Assembly (NCBI RefSeq): GCF_934725225.1 | Contig: NZ_CAKVAM010000001.1 | Span: 186,001-250,000, forward strand | Length of the DNA stretch: 64,000 nucleotides | From: an uncultured Treponema sp. | GTDB taxonomy: Bacteria; Spirochaetota; Spirochaetia; Treponematales; Treponemataceae | Reading direction: 5' to 3' | In this document: piece by piece, positions 24,473 through 31,749 of the stretch | Layout: every line of letters begins with the position of its first letter | Numbering within the stretch: position 1 is the first letter of the stretch | Translations under genes and position numbers: made by a program | The notes under the pieces: model-generated | Told to the model about the DNA's origin: nothing | The model's database searches: none | What the model saw: only the letters and a program-made list of their open reading frames with translations

Positions 24473-25011
24473 GCGAAGAAATAGTTTCTTTTAGCCAGAT
24501 AATTTCAAGTGCCTTTAATTCTATAAAAGTTGAAAACGCACAGAATTCTGTAAATATTTATGACGAATGGAAAAAAATTCTTTCGCGCATAAAGACAAAT
24601 TCCTCTAATCCGAATGAAGGTCTTAATATGGCTGGACATAGCCGCGTAATTGATTTGAAAAATGGAATTTTGCTCATTGAAGCCGATCATCCGGGCTGGA
24701 TTTCGCTTATACAGTTTCATAAAAAATATATATTAAACGGCTTTAGAATGAAATTTCCTGAAGTTGAATTTAAAACTCTTGCATTCCGCCTAAAAGGAAA
24801 TAAAGGTGAAATTTCGTCGGAAATAGAAAACAAAGATTCAATTTATAAAAAAGTTGAAAAAAAACTTGAAATTGAAGAAGAAATTAACAAAAAATCAGGA
24901 ATTAATATTAATAAAAATCTAAAAAAATCAGAAAAAAAAGAACTTCCGCCAGAATTAAAAGTTCTTTTTGATGATTTAAGGAAAAGCATGTTGACCAATC
25001 TTGAAAAATAA
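24469..25011 (+). CDS. DUF721 / DciA-like protein
   Basis: 180 residues. DciA/DUF721 proteins help load the replicative helicase DnaB in bacteria without DnaC or DnaI. The central segment AGHSRVIDLKNGILLIEADHPGWISLIQFHKKYILNGF is the conserved KH-like core. The C-terminal ~60 residues are lysine/glutamate-rich and disordered. I chose the ATG at 24469 that overlaps the recF stop (ATGA); an upstream ATG at 24454 would give five more residues. The recF-DUF721 neighbourhood is typical for this family. The helicase role is from family knowledge. Confidence 0.8.
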   Translation: MSEEIVSFSQIISSAFNSIKVENAQNSVNIYDEWKKILSRIKTNSSNPNEGLNMAGHSRVIDLKNGILLIEADHPGWISLIQFHKKYILNGFRMKFPEVEFKTLAFRLKGNKGEISSEIENKDSIYKKVEKKLEIEEEINKKSGININKNLKKSEKKELPPELKVLFDDLRKSMLTNLEK

Positions 25012-25018
25012 TGATAAT
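24991..25018 (+). promoter_or_regulatory. Promoter of rpmH-rnpA cluster
   Basis: TTGACC at 24991-24996 and GATAAT at 25013-25018, 16-base spacing, inside and just after the end of the DciA-like gene. The leader to rpmH is about 45 bases with TAGGAG as ribosome site. Confidence 0.5.
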
Positions 25019-25067
25019 ATCTGCTCTACTAATCTGAAAAAAATTTTATTTATATAGGAGTCTTATT

Positions 25068-25223
25068 ATGTTACGTACATATCAGCCTAGCAAAGTAAAG
25101 CGCAATAGAAAATTCGGTTTCCGTGCACGTATGGCAACTCGCGGCGGACGCATGGTTCTTGCTAGAAGAAGAGCTAAGGGTCGTTACAAGCTTACAGTTT
25201 CTGACGAAAAGAAGCCTTACTGA
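25068..25223 (+). CDS. rpmH: 50S ribosomal protein L34
   Basis: 51 residues, very basic. The start MLRTYQPSKVKRNRKFGFRARMAT and the RGGRMVLARRRAKGRYKLTV region are diagnostic of L34. There is a short spirochete-like tail (SDEKKPY). TAGGAG precedes the ATG. rnpA follows after 17 bases, the near-universal rpmH-rnpA arrangement next to the origin. Confidence 0.97.
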   Translation: MLRTYQPSKVKRNRKFGFRARMATRGGRMVLARRRAKGRYKLTVSDEKKPY

Positions 25224-25240
25224 TTTTTCTGAATTAAAGG

Positions 25241-25603
25241 ATGGATACGGACTTGCTGAAAACAGGGCGTTTTAGAAGAGAAGAACATATAAAGCGCTTT
25301 GCCGACATCCAGAAACTTTTTAAAACAGGGAAGAGATTCAGTGTTGCTGGAGCAAAAATTTTTTTTTCCAAAAACAACTTGGATTTTAACAGAATTGCTT
25401 TTCCTCTTCCCCGTGGCTATGGAAATGCTGTTGAAAGAAACAGATCTAAACGCTATAGCCGTGAAACATATCGTTTTTTTAAAGCGCGCCTGAACACCGG
25501 TTTTGATATTCTTTTTTTAGTTTATCCCGGAAATGACTCGTTCCTTTCGCGGTGCGGACAATTTAAGACATTATGCAAAAAAGCTGGCTTATTAAAGGAA
25601 TAA
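25241..25603 (+). CDS. rnpA: Ribonuclease P protein component
   Basis: 120 residues. The RNase P protein signature RNRSKRYSRETYRFFK is present near residues 68-83, with the preceding IAFPLPRGYGNAVER in the usual place. It assists the catalytic RNA in maturing tRNA 5' ends. An AAAGG site lies immediately before the ATG. The 3' end overlaps yidD by about 31 bases. Confidence 0.93.
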   Translation: MDTDLLKTGRFRREEHIKRFADIQKLFKTGKRFSVAGAKIFFSKNNLDFNRIAFPLPRGYGNAVERNRSKRYSRETYRFFKARLNTGFDILFLVYPGNDSFLSRCGQFKTLCKKAGLLKE

Positions 25604-25821
25604 GAAATTTCTTCGTGAGGTTTTTGGTTCTTTTTATAAGATTTTATCAAGTTTGTATTTCTCCTCTATTTTCTCCGTGCTGCCGTTATACTCCAAGTTG
25701 TTCTGCTTACGCATTGGAGTCAATTCAAAAACATGGTCCTGTAAAAGGGCTTTATTTCGCCATAAAAAGAATTCTCAGATGCAATCCTTTTTGCAAGGGA
25801 GGCTATGATCCTGTTCCTTAA
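25573..25821 (+). CDS. yidD: Membrane protein insertion efficiency factor YidD
   Basis: 82 residues. The sequence FIRFYQVCISPLFSPCCRYTPSCSAYALESIQKHGPVKGLYFAIKRILRCNPFCKGGYDPVP is a textbook YidD with its conserved cysteines. The N-terminal extension overlaps rnpA; an internal start within the first 15 codons is possible. The protein assists YidC, which follows after 21 bases. Confidence 0.93.
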   Translation: MQKSWLIKGIRNFFVRFLVLFIRFYQVCISPLFSPCCRYTPSCSAYALESIQKHGPVKGLYFAIKRILRCNPFCKGGYDPVP

Positions 25822-25842
25822 AAGGCGTAAAAGGAAAAATTT

Positions 25843-27651
25843 ATGGAAAAAAATACTATTCTAGCAATAGCACTTTCAACAATTGTACTTGTTGTTTCTT
25901 TGTTTATTCAGACAAAGTATGTTATGCCACGTCAGCAGGAAAGAGCGCGTGAGCAAGCTGCCGAATTTGAAGCGAAAAAAGAAGAGCAGGAAGCTCAAAT
26001 AAAAGCTGAAAAAGAAATGATTTCTGCGTCATTTTCTGAGGCGACAGTTCAGAATTCAGAAGATGTTCAGGAATTTGTGATTTCAACTAACAAAGCAAAA
26101 GTTACATTTACAAACCGCGGCGGAGACATTATAAGTTATCAGCTTCTTGAGCATAAGGACAAAGAAACTGGTTCTGGCGTTGAAATGGTAAATAATATAA
26201 CCAGTTCAAACAGAGCGTTCAGCCTTTCTTTTGGCGGAACTGAAAATCCGGCTTTAAATGATATATTCAATGTAACGAAAAAAGACGATTATACAATTCT
26301 TTTCTACCGTGATTATGAAATTAAAGATTCTGAAGGAAATCCAAAAAAATTCACGCTTGGAAAAAGATATACTTTCAGTCCTGATGATTATGCTTTTAAA
26401 CTTGATGTTTCTATAATTTCAAAGGAAGGCGGAGAATTTGGACTTGGAGGCGCGGCTTATACTTTAAGAACAGCTCCTCAGATTGGGCCAAGATATGATA
26501 AGAAAAACCGCTATGAAGTAAGACAAGTTCTTGCATTGAACGGCGGAAAAAAATTCCGCAAGAATATTTCAGACAAATTTTATGATTTGAATTCTGTGGA
26601 TTGGGCTGGAGTCGGCGGAAAATATTTTACAATGCTTGTGAAGCCTTCTTCCCCTTCCGATATGCTTGGAAAAATAAAAGTTTCAGCTAAATCTGAAAAT
26701 GAAGATGGATGCCAGATTTTTATTCCAAGAAAGCCTGTTTTGGACGAGACTTCAAATGATACTTATTACATTTATGTTGGACCTCGTCAGGAACGGGAGC
26801 TTATAAAATATAACGACCAGACAAAAAACGCTTGGAATCTTTCAAATGCTAAATTCAACGAAGCTTTGCAGACAAGCGGATTCCTTTCTTGGATTGAGAT
26901 AATTTTAAAATGGTGCCTTGAAAAAATAAATTTGGTTGCTCACAACTGGGGAATTTCCATAATAATTCTTACAATTCTTTTGAAGATTGTTTTGTTCCCG
27001 CTGAATAAAAATGCCGCCATGGGTTCGCTTAAAATGCAGAAAATTCAGCCTAAAATGAAAGTTCTTCAGGAAAAATATAAGAACGACCAGCAGAAGCTTA
27101 GCATGGAAATGCAGAAACTTTATAAAGAAGCTGGATACAATCCGATGTCTGGATGTCTTCCGATGGTTGTTCAGATGTTCATTTTGTTTGCTCTTTACAA
27201 TGTGTTTAACAATTACTTTGAATTCCGCGGAGCAAGTTTTGTAAAAGGCTGGATTGAAGATCTTTCGGCTGGAGACAGCATTTGGACTTGGAAGCGCAAC
27301 ATTCCGTTTATTTCAGCATTTACAATGAATAATTTGCGTCTTCTTCCGTTTATTTATACTGCGTCTCAACTTTTGAATGGAAAAATAACTCAGTATGGAA
27401 ATCCTGGAACTGGAGCAAGCCAGTCGCAAATGAAGTTCATGATGTACGGAATGCCGTTGATGTTCTTCTTCCTGTTCTATAATGTTCCGAGCGGACTTTT
27501 GCTTTACTGGGCAGTAAGCAATATTATTCAGATTGGACAGCAGCTTGTTATAAACAGCGTAATGAACAAAAAACGCTCAGAGCTTGAAAACGAAAAAACT
27601 GTAAATAAAAACGTCTTGAAATTCAAAGGCGGAAAAAAGAAAACAAGATAG
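25843..27651 (+). CDS. yidC: Membrane protein insertase YidC
   Basis: 602 residues, so the long Gram-negative/spirochete form. It has an N-terminal membrane helix (~6-24), a large periplasmic beta-domain (~60-340), and a C-terminal five-helix insertase core. The core opens with NWGISIIILTILLKIVLFPLNKNAAMGSLKMQKIQPKM, followed by GCLPMVVQMFILFALYNVF and the final GLLLYWAVSNIIQIGQQ. A basic tail (KFKGGKKKTR) ends the protein. It inserts and folds inner-membrane proteins with or without SecYEG. GGAAAAATT precedes the ATG. Confidence 0.96.
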   Translation: MEKNTILAIALSTIVLVVSLFIQTKYVMPRQQERAREQAAEFEAKKEEQEAQIKAEKEMISASFSEATVQNSEDVQEFVISTNKAKVTFTNRGGDIISYQLLEHKDKETGSGVEMVNNITSSNRAFSLSFGGTENPALNDIFNVTKKDDYTILFYRDYEIKDSEGNPKKFTLGKRYTFSPDDYAFKLDVSIISKEGGEFGLGGAAYTLRTAPQIGPRYDKKNRYEVRQVLALNGGKKFRKNISDKFYDLNSVDWAGVGGKYFTMLVKPSSPSDMLGKIKVSAKSENEDGCQIFIPRKPVLDETSNDTYYIYVGPRQERELIKYNDQTKNAWNLSNAKFNEALQTSGFLSWIEIILKWCLEKINLVAHNWGISIIILTILLKIVLFPLNKNAAMGSLKMQKIQPKMKVLQEKYKNDQQKLSMEMQKLYKEAGYNPMSGCLPMVVQMFILFALYNVFNNYFEFRGASFVKGWIEDLSAGDSIWTWKRNIPFISAFTMNNLRLLPFIYTASQLLNGKITQYGNPGTGASQSQMKFMMYGMPLMFFFLFYNVPSGLLLYWAVSNIIQIGQQLVINSVMNKKRSELENEKTVNKNVLKFKGGKKKTR

Positions 27652-27674
27652 AATTTAATTTTGAGAGGTAATAT

Positions 27675-28391
27675 ATGACTTACGAATATGAAGGAAAAAC
27701 AGAAAAAGAAGCTATTGAAAAAGCAGCTGCTGAACTTGGACTTGAAAAAGACCAGTTTGATGTTGAAATTCTTGAATCCCAGAAAAAAACTTTGTTTAAA
27801 AACGGATATGTAAAAATCAGAGTTCACACAGTTGATTCAAAAAATCAAGTTTCTCCTGAATTTGACGGAAAAGTTCCTAATGCAACAACAAGAGCTAATG
27901 ACCCTTCGTTAGTTTCAAATCCTCTTCCTCAGGATGAAGTTGAAGAAAAAATTATTGATTTTGTAAAAACTCTTATTTCAAAAATGGGATATGAAGCTGC
28001 TGTTGAAATTATGTTCCGTGAAGAAAAAAAGATTGGAATAAAACTTTCAAGCGAATCGTCTTCAATTCTCATTGGAAGAAAAGGCAAAAATCTTGATGCA
28101 ATGCAGCTTATCGTAAATGTTTACGTAGGACATCTTGGAAGAGAAGATTTGCGCATTATTCTTGACACGGAAAACTATAGAATCCGCCGTGAAGAAAGTC
28201 TTGTGCGCCTTGCTTATGTTACAGCTGACAAAGTCCGCCAGAAGAAAACTTCAATTTTGCTTGAGCCTATGAATCCTTTTGAACGCCGCCTTATTCATAC
28301 AACTTTAAATGATATTGCGGATGTTGAAACCAAATCAGAAGGAGAAGGTTTATATAAGCAAGTGCGCGTAATTTATAAAGGTGTGCGCTGA
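27675..28391 (+). CDS. jag: RNA-binding protein KhpB/Jag (SpoIIIJ-associated)
   Basis: 238 residues with Jag_N (~1-50, YEGKTEKEAIEKAAAELGL), a KH domain (~95-165, with LIGRKGKNLDAMQLIVNV as the GxxG loop), and an R3H domain (~170-236, NPFERRLIHTTLNDIADVETKSEGEG). KhpB proteins bind many mRNAs and affect cell elongation. The gene follows yidC by 23 bases with GAGAGG as ribosome site. Confidence 0.93.
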   Translation: MTYEYEGKTEKEAIEKAAAELGLEKDQFDVEILESQKKTLFKNGYVKIRVHTVDSKNQVSPEFDGKVPNATTRANDPSLVSNPLPQDEVEEKIIDFVKTLISKMGYEAAVEIMFREEKKIGIKLSSESSSILIGRKGKNLDAMQLIVNVYVGHLGREDLRIILDTENYRIRREESLVRLAYVTADKVRQKKTSILLEPMNPFERRLIHTTLNDIADVETKSEGEGLYKQVRVIYKGVR

Positions 28392-28418
28392 TTAAAAAAT
28401 TAAACTCTGGAGAAAAAG

Positions 28419-29198
28419 TTGATGAAAAAGTTTATTTGTAGAATTTCAGGATTTTTTTTGATTTTGAATTTTTTTACTGCGTTTTTGTCGGCTTATTCTG
28501 CGGAAGAAATTCTTGGAAAAGAAAATTTTGAGCTTTTAAAGCAAAACGGAAAAATTCAGGCTAATGAATTTAAACCAAAAGAAGCCAAATTTTCACTTCT
28601 TCCTGAAACTGAACTTTCAAATAAAATTGCAGAAGAACTTGCGTCAAATGAAGGAGAATTGCCTTCACTCATTGGAGAAAATATTTATCTTATTCCAAAA
28701 GAAAATATTGATTTAAGCGAAGCTTCTGTAATTTTGCGTTCTGTCAGCAAAATGGAAGGGATGCAATATTATTCCAACGGCGAAAAAAAGTGGACTACAC
28801 TTTATCACGACGCATATTGCATTGCAGGTCCGCAAGACAGAACTAAAGTTGACGATAAAACAGAAGGAAGCGCAAATGGACTTGTTCAGTATTGTCTTCT
28901 AAATGACAATTCGCTTGGAAAGACAAACTACGAAGTTTCGTATTTTCAGACTGAAAACGAAATTTCAATGAAACTTGTAAACACAACTCCTGTATATTAC
29001 AAGTTTATAAAAGCTGTAAAGCCTGAAAATGTTCATATAAATCTTGTTATGACAGTTTGCGATGATTACGTTGTTGTTTATATGAATGTAAAGGCGAATT
29101 TTTTCTCTTTGGGAGTTCTTGAAAAAAGAATGCAAAAGTCGCTTTTGAACAGGCTCGATGCAATTTACACATGGTTTTCTAAACAAATTTCTGAATGA
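28419..29198 (+). CDS. Exported protein of unknown function (DUF6675-like)
   Basis: 259 residues with an N-terminal signal peptide (ISGFFLILNFFTAFLSAYS, residues ~9-27). The mature part shows SKMEGMQYYSNGEKKWTTLYHDAY near residue 108 and VNTTPVYYKFIKAVKPENVHINLVMTVCDDYVVVYMNVKANFFS near 187. It resembles a spirochete-restricted family I recall as DUF6675, but this needs a search. GGAG precedes the ATG. The stop codon overlaps the out-of-frame segment leading to the immunophilin gene, so the two are probably one transcript. An envelope role is inferred only from the signal peptide. Confidence 0.55.
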   Translation: MMKKFICRISGFFLILNFFTAFLSAYSAEEILGKENFELLKQNGKIQANEFKPKEAKFSLLPETELSNKIAEELASNEGELPSLIGENIYLIPKENIDLSEASVILRSVSKMEGMQYYSNGEKKWTTLYHDAYCIAGPQDRTKVDDKTEGSANGLVQYCLLNDNSLGKTNYEVSYFQTENEISMKLVNTTPVYYKFIKAVKPENVHINLVMTVCDDYVVVYMNVKANFFSLGVLEKRMQKSLLNRLDAIYTWFSKQISE

Positions 29199-29212
29199 TG
29201 TTTGGAGGAAAA

Positions 29213-30235
29213 ATGAAAAAATTTATAGGAGCGTTGCTTTTTGCCTGCGCGCTTATTTTTTATGGAGGATGTAAACAGATGAAATCTTTGGAAGGAAAAA
29301 ACGGACTTTTTGCTGTAATAAATACAAGCAAAGGCGATATTATTCTTGAGCTTTTTTATAAACAGGCTCCTTTGACGGTAACAAATTTTGTTGGACTTGC
29401 GGAAGGAACTTTGGATGCTGCAAAAGGAAAGCCTTTTTATGACGGATTGAAATTTCATCGTGTAATAAAAGATTTTATGATTCAGGGCGGAGATCCAAAC
29501 GGAAACGGAACTGGCGGACCTGGATATAATTTTGCAGATGAAATTGTAGATGGTCTTGAATTCACAGGTTCGGGAGTTCTTGCAATGGCAAATGCAGGAC
29601 CGGGAACAAATGGAAGCCAGTTTTTTATAACTCATGTAGAAACTCCTTGGCTGAATGGTCATCATACAATTTTTGGACACGTTGTTGACGAGGCAAGTCA
29701 GGCTACAGTAAATGCAATTGCGAAGGATGATGAAATTAAAAGCGTAAAAATTATTCGTCAAGGCGCGGAAGCTGAAAAATTCACTGCAACGCAATCTGAT
29801 TTTGATAAACTTGCTGCAGAAGCTCAAAAAAAAGCATTGGAAGCAAAAGAAAAAGCAAATGCTTCAAAAATTGCAGAAGTTGAAAAAAATTTTCCGGGCT
29901 TTGAAAAAGACAAAAATGGAATCTACTATAAAGTAACAAAAGAAGGCACTGGAGATAAATGTGGTTCAAGAAAATCAGTTGCAACAGAATACAAAGGATA
30001 TTTAGTGGATGGAAGCGTTTTTGATCAGTCAAAAGGCAGAGGTCCGCTTGAATTCCAAACTGGAGCAGGTCAAATGATTCCGGGATTTGATATTATGGTT
30101 CAGGATATGAAGCTCGGCGAAAAAAGAACGGTTGTAATTCCTTCTGACTTGGCTTATGGAGACAGAGGTTATCCTGGCGTAATTCCTGGCGGCGCTTATA
30201 TTGCATTTGATATTGAGCTTGTAAAGATTAAATAA
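29213..30235 (+). CDS. Lipoprotein peptidyl-prolyl isomerase with cyclophilin and FKBP domains
   Basis: 340 residues. A lipoprotein signal ends at FYGGC (C20). A full cyclophilin domain follows (~30-185: FHRVIKDFMIQGGDPNGNGTGGPGY, GSQFFITHVETPWLNGHHTIFGHV). Then comes a coiled, alanine/lysine-rich linker (~190-225). An FKBP domain ends the protein (~235-340: YKGYLVDGSVFDQS, GQMIPGFDIMVQDMKLGEKRTVVIP, YGDRGYPGVIPGGAYIAFDIEL). Both folds catalyse prolyl cis-trans isomerisation. Fusion in one chain is the rare dual-immunophilin type. The ATG is set by GGAGGAAAA; an ATG at 29195 is upstream of this site. It likely assists envelope protein folding. Confidence 0.9.
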   Translation: MKKFIGALLFACALIFYGGCKQMKSLEGKNGLFAVINTSKGDIILELFYKQAPLTVTNFVGLAEGTLDAAKGKPFYDGLKFHRVIKDFMIQGGDPNGNGTGGPGYNFADEIVDGLEFTGSGVLAMANAGPGTNGSQFFITHVETPWLNGHHTIFGHVVDEASQATVNAIAKDDEIKSVKIIRQGAEAEKFTATQSDFDKLAAEAQKKALEAKEKANASKIAEVEKNFPGFEKDKNGIYYKVTKEGTGDKCGSRKSVATEYKGYLVDGSVFDQSKGRGPLEFQTGAGQMIPGFDIMVQDMKLGEKRTVVIPSDLAYGDRGYPGVIPGGAYIAFDIELVKIK

Positions 30236-30254
30236 ATTTTTTGAAAATCAACAG

Positions 30255-30284
30255 GCACGTTGTTAACAGCAGCGTGCTTTTTTT
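30255..30284 (+). terminator. Terminator after the immunophilin gene
   Basis: GCACG (30255-30259) pairs with CGTGC (30273-30277), followed by seven T residues. Confidence 0.8.
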
Positions 30285-30290
30285 ATTTAT

Positions 30291-30423
30291 TGTGGAAAAG
30301 TCATTTATTCACTTTTTTATACCAAGTTTTCCACAAAAATTTAAGAGTTTTGCACATAAATCTGTGGAAAATTCCCTTTAAATGCACATGAATTTGCACA
30401 AGTTTTCCACAATTGGTGGAAAA
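30291..30423. promoter_or_regulatory. Cluster of five DnaA-box-like 9-mers
   Basis: TGTGGAAAA at 30291-30299 and 30363-30371, TTTTCCACA at 30327-30335 and 30403-30411, and the near match GGTGGAAAA at 30415-30423. They are arranged in alternating orientation over 133 bases. This is the same 9-mer that predominates in the predicted oriC. It lies between a terminator and a GNAT gene. Confidence 0.6.
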
Positions 30424-30457
30424 TTCAGTAAATTTATGTTGAGTAAAAGAGGTTCTA

Positions 30458-30991
30458 ATGGAAATTTTAAGAAAAGCCGCGAAATCTGATATAAATGCTA
30501 TTATGAACATTGAAAAAGAAGCATTTGCAGAAAAAATTCAGGAAAATAAAGATGTTTTCCTTGAGCGCATAGAATCATTTTCTGATGGATTTTTTATTTT
30601 AGAAGATAAAAACAAAGCAATTGGATATTTTTCTTCTGAATTGTGGAATTCTGTACCTCAAAAAGGTGACAGTTGCTTTTCTTTAAATCATTCAGCATTG
30701 AAAAATCATAAAAAAGAGGGTACAGTTTTATATGTAAGTTCTATAGCAATTTTAAATGAGTACAAAGGAAACGGTTTGGGGTACAGATTTTTTAGTGAAA
30801 GCGTAGAAAAAATTATAAAATCATTTCCGCAGATAAAAGAAATTGTGCTTTTGGTAAATGAAATTTGGATTCCGGCTTTGCACATATATAAAAAATGCGG
30901 TTTTATAGAATATGGACGGATACAGAATTTTTTTTCTTCTGGCGGAATAAAATCTGATGGAATACTCATGCGAAAAAGTGTGGAGCGGTAA
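30458..30991 (+). CDS. GNAT-family N-acetyltransferase
   Basis: 177 residues with a single GNAT domain. Motif A is VSSIAILNEYKGNGLGYRFFSESVEKI (N-G-L-G in the Q/R-x-x-G-x-G/A position). The later LLVNEIWIPALHIYKKCGFIEYGRI is motif B with the usual Y-x-x-x-G-F. The pattern is RimI-like, but no ribosomal target can be assigned. AGAGG precedes the ATG. The next gene begins 2 bases after its stop, so the two form an operon. Confidence 0.82.
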   Translation: MEILRKAAKSDINAIMNIEKEAFAEKIQENKDVFLERIESFSDGFFILEDKNKAIGYFSSELWNSVPQKGDSCFSLNHSALKNHKKEGTVLYVSSIAILNEYKGNGLGYRFFSESVEKIIKSFPQIKEIVLLVNEIWIPALHIYKKCGFIEYGRIQNFFSSGGIKSDGILMRKSVER

Positions 30992-30993
30992 AA

Positions 30994-31749
30994 ATGAATG
31001 ATTCTCAATGGAATGTTTTTTTGAAATTTAGAGATGAATTTAAAAATCTTTGCAATCAATGGAGCCAGTTTTCAAGTGAACTGTACCCATTGCAAAAGGA
31101 ATCTGCAAAAGACACTCCAGATTACAGCTTGGAAACTTCAATCGTCTACAACAAGGCTTATGATAAAGTTCAAAAAACAGACAAAATAAATTTCATTGTT
31201 ATTGGAGACAACCCAGGAAAAGAAGAGCAACTGGCTTCTAATCAAAAATATTTGGTCGGGCAAAGCGGAAGAATTGCAGAAGGATTTTTTAGGCGCAATT
31301 CAGAATTGGGTACAGATTTTAGAAAAAATGTTTTGATTTTGAATAAAACGCCTGTTCATACTGCAAAAACCGTTCAGCTAAAATATATTTTAAAAAATGG
31401 AAGCAAAGAAATTGTAAATCTTATAAATGAAAGCCAGAAAAAAATGGCTCAGCTTGCCTTTGAACTTCACAATGGACTTTTTTCCAATGCTGAAGATGAA
31501 TTTCCTGAATTGTGGCTTGTTGGATATTCCGAACTTAAAAAAAATGGAATTTTCAATGGGTACAGAGATGAATTGAAAAAGCAATATGAAGGGTACAGTT
31601 CTTGGAACAAAGTTTTTGTGTATCAGCATTTTTCAATGAACCGATTTATTGTGGACTTAAATGAATTCAGAAAAAATAACAATTTTCCTTTAAAAAAGTG
31701 CCTTGAGGAAATCGGCAGAATTCATAAAAACGAAATATTTGGTTCTTAA
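30994..31749 (+). CDS. Uracil-DNA-glycosylase-superfamily-like protein, function unknown
   Basis: 251 residues. FIVIGDNPGKEEQL (~residue 66), KYLVGQSGRIAEGFF (~85) and NVLILNKTPVHTAK (~110) line up in order and spacing with the UDG-fold motifs G-E-x-P-G-x-x-E, G-x-F-V-G-x-x-G and the following strand. The late motif that is H-P-S in UDG families 4 and 5 reads HFSMNRF here (~208). No cysteine cluster for the Fe-S of family 4/5 is visible. It is probably a divergent member rather than a proven glycosylase. Its stop overlaps, by 4 bases, the stop of the convergent MocR-like gene. Confidence 0.5.
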   Translation: MNDSQWNVFLKFRDEFKNLCNQWSQFSSELYPLQKESAKDTPDYSLETSIVYNKAYDKVQKTDKINFIVIGDNPGKEEQLASNQKYLVGQSGRIAEGFFRRNSELGTDFRKNVLILNKTPVHTAKTVQLKYILKNGSKEIVNLINESQKKMAQLAFELHNGLFSNAEDEFPELWLVGYSELKKNGIFNGYRDELKKQYEGYSSWNKVFVYQHFSMNRFIVDLNEFRKNNNFPLKKCLEEIGRIHKNEIFGS

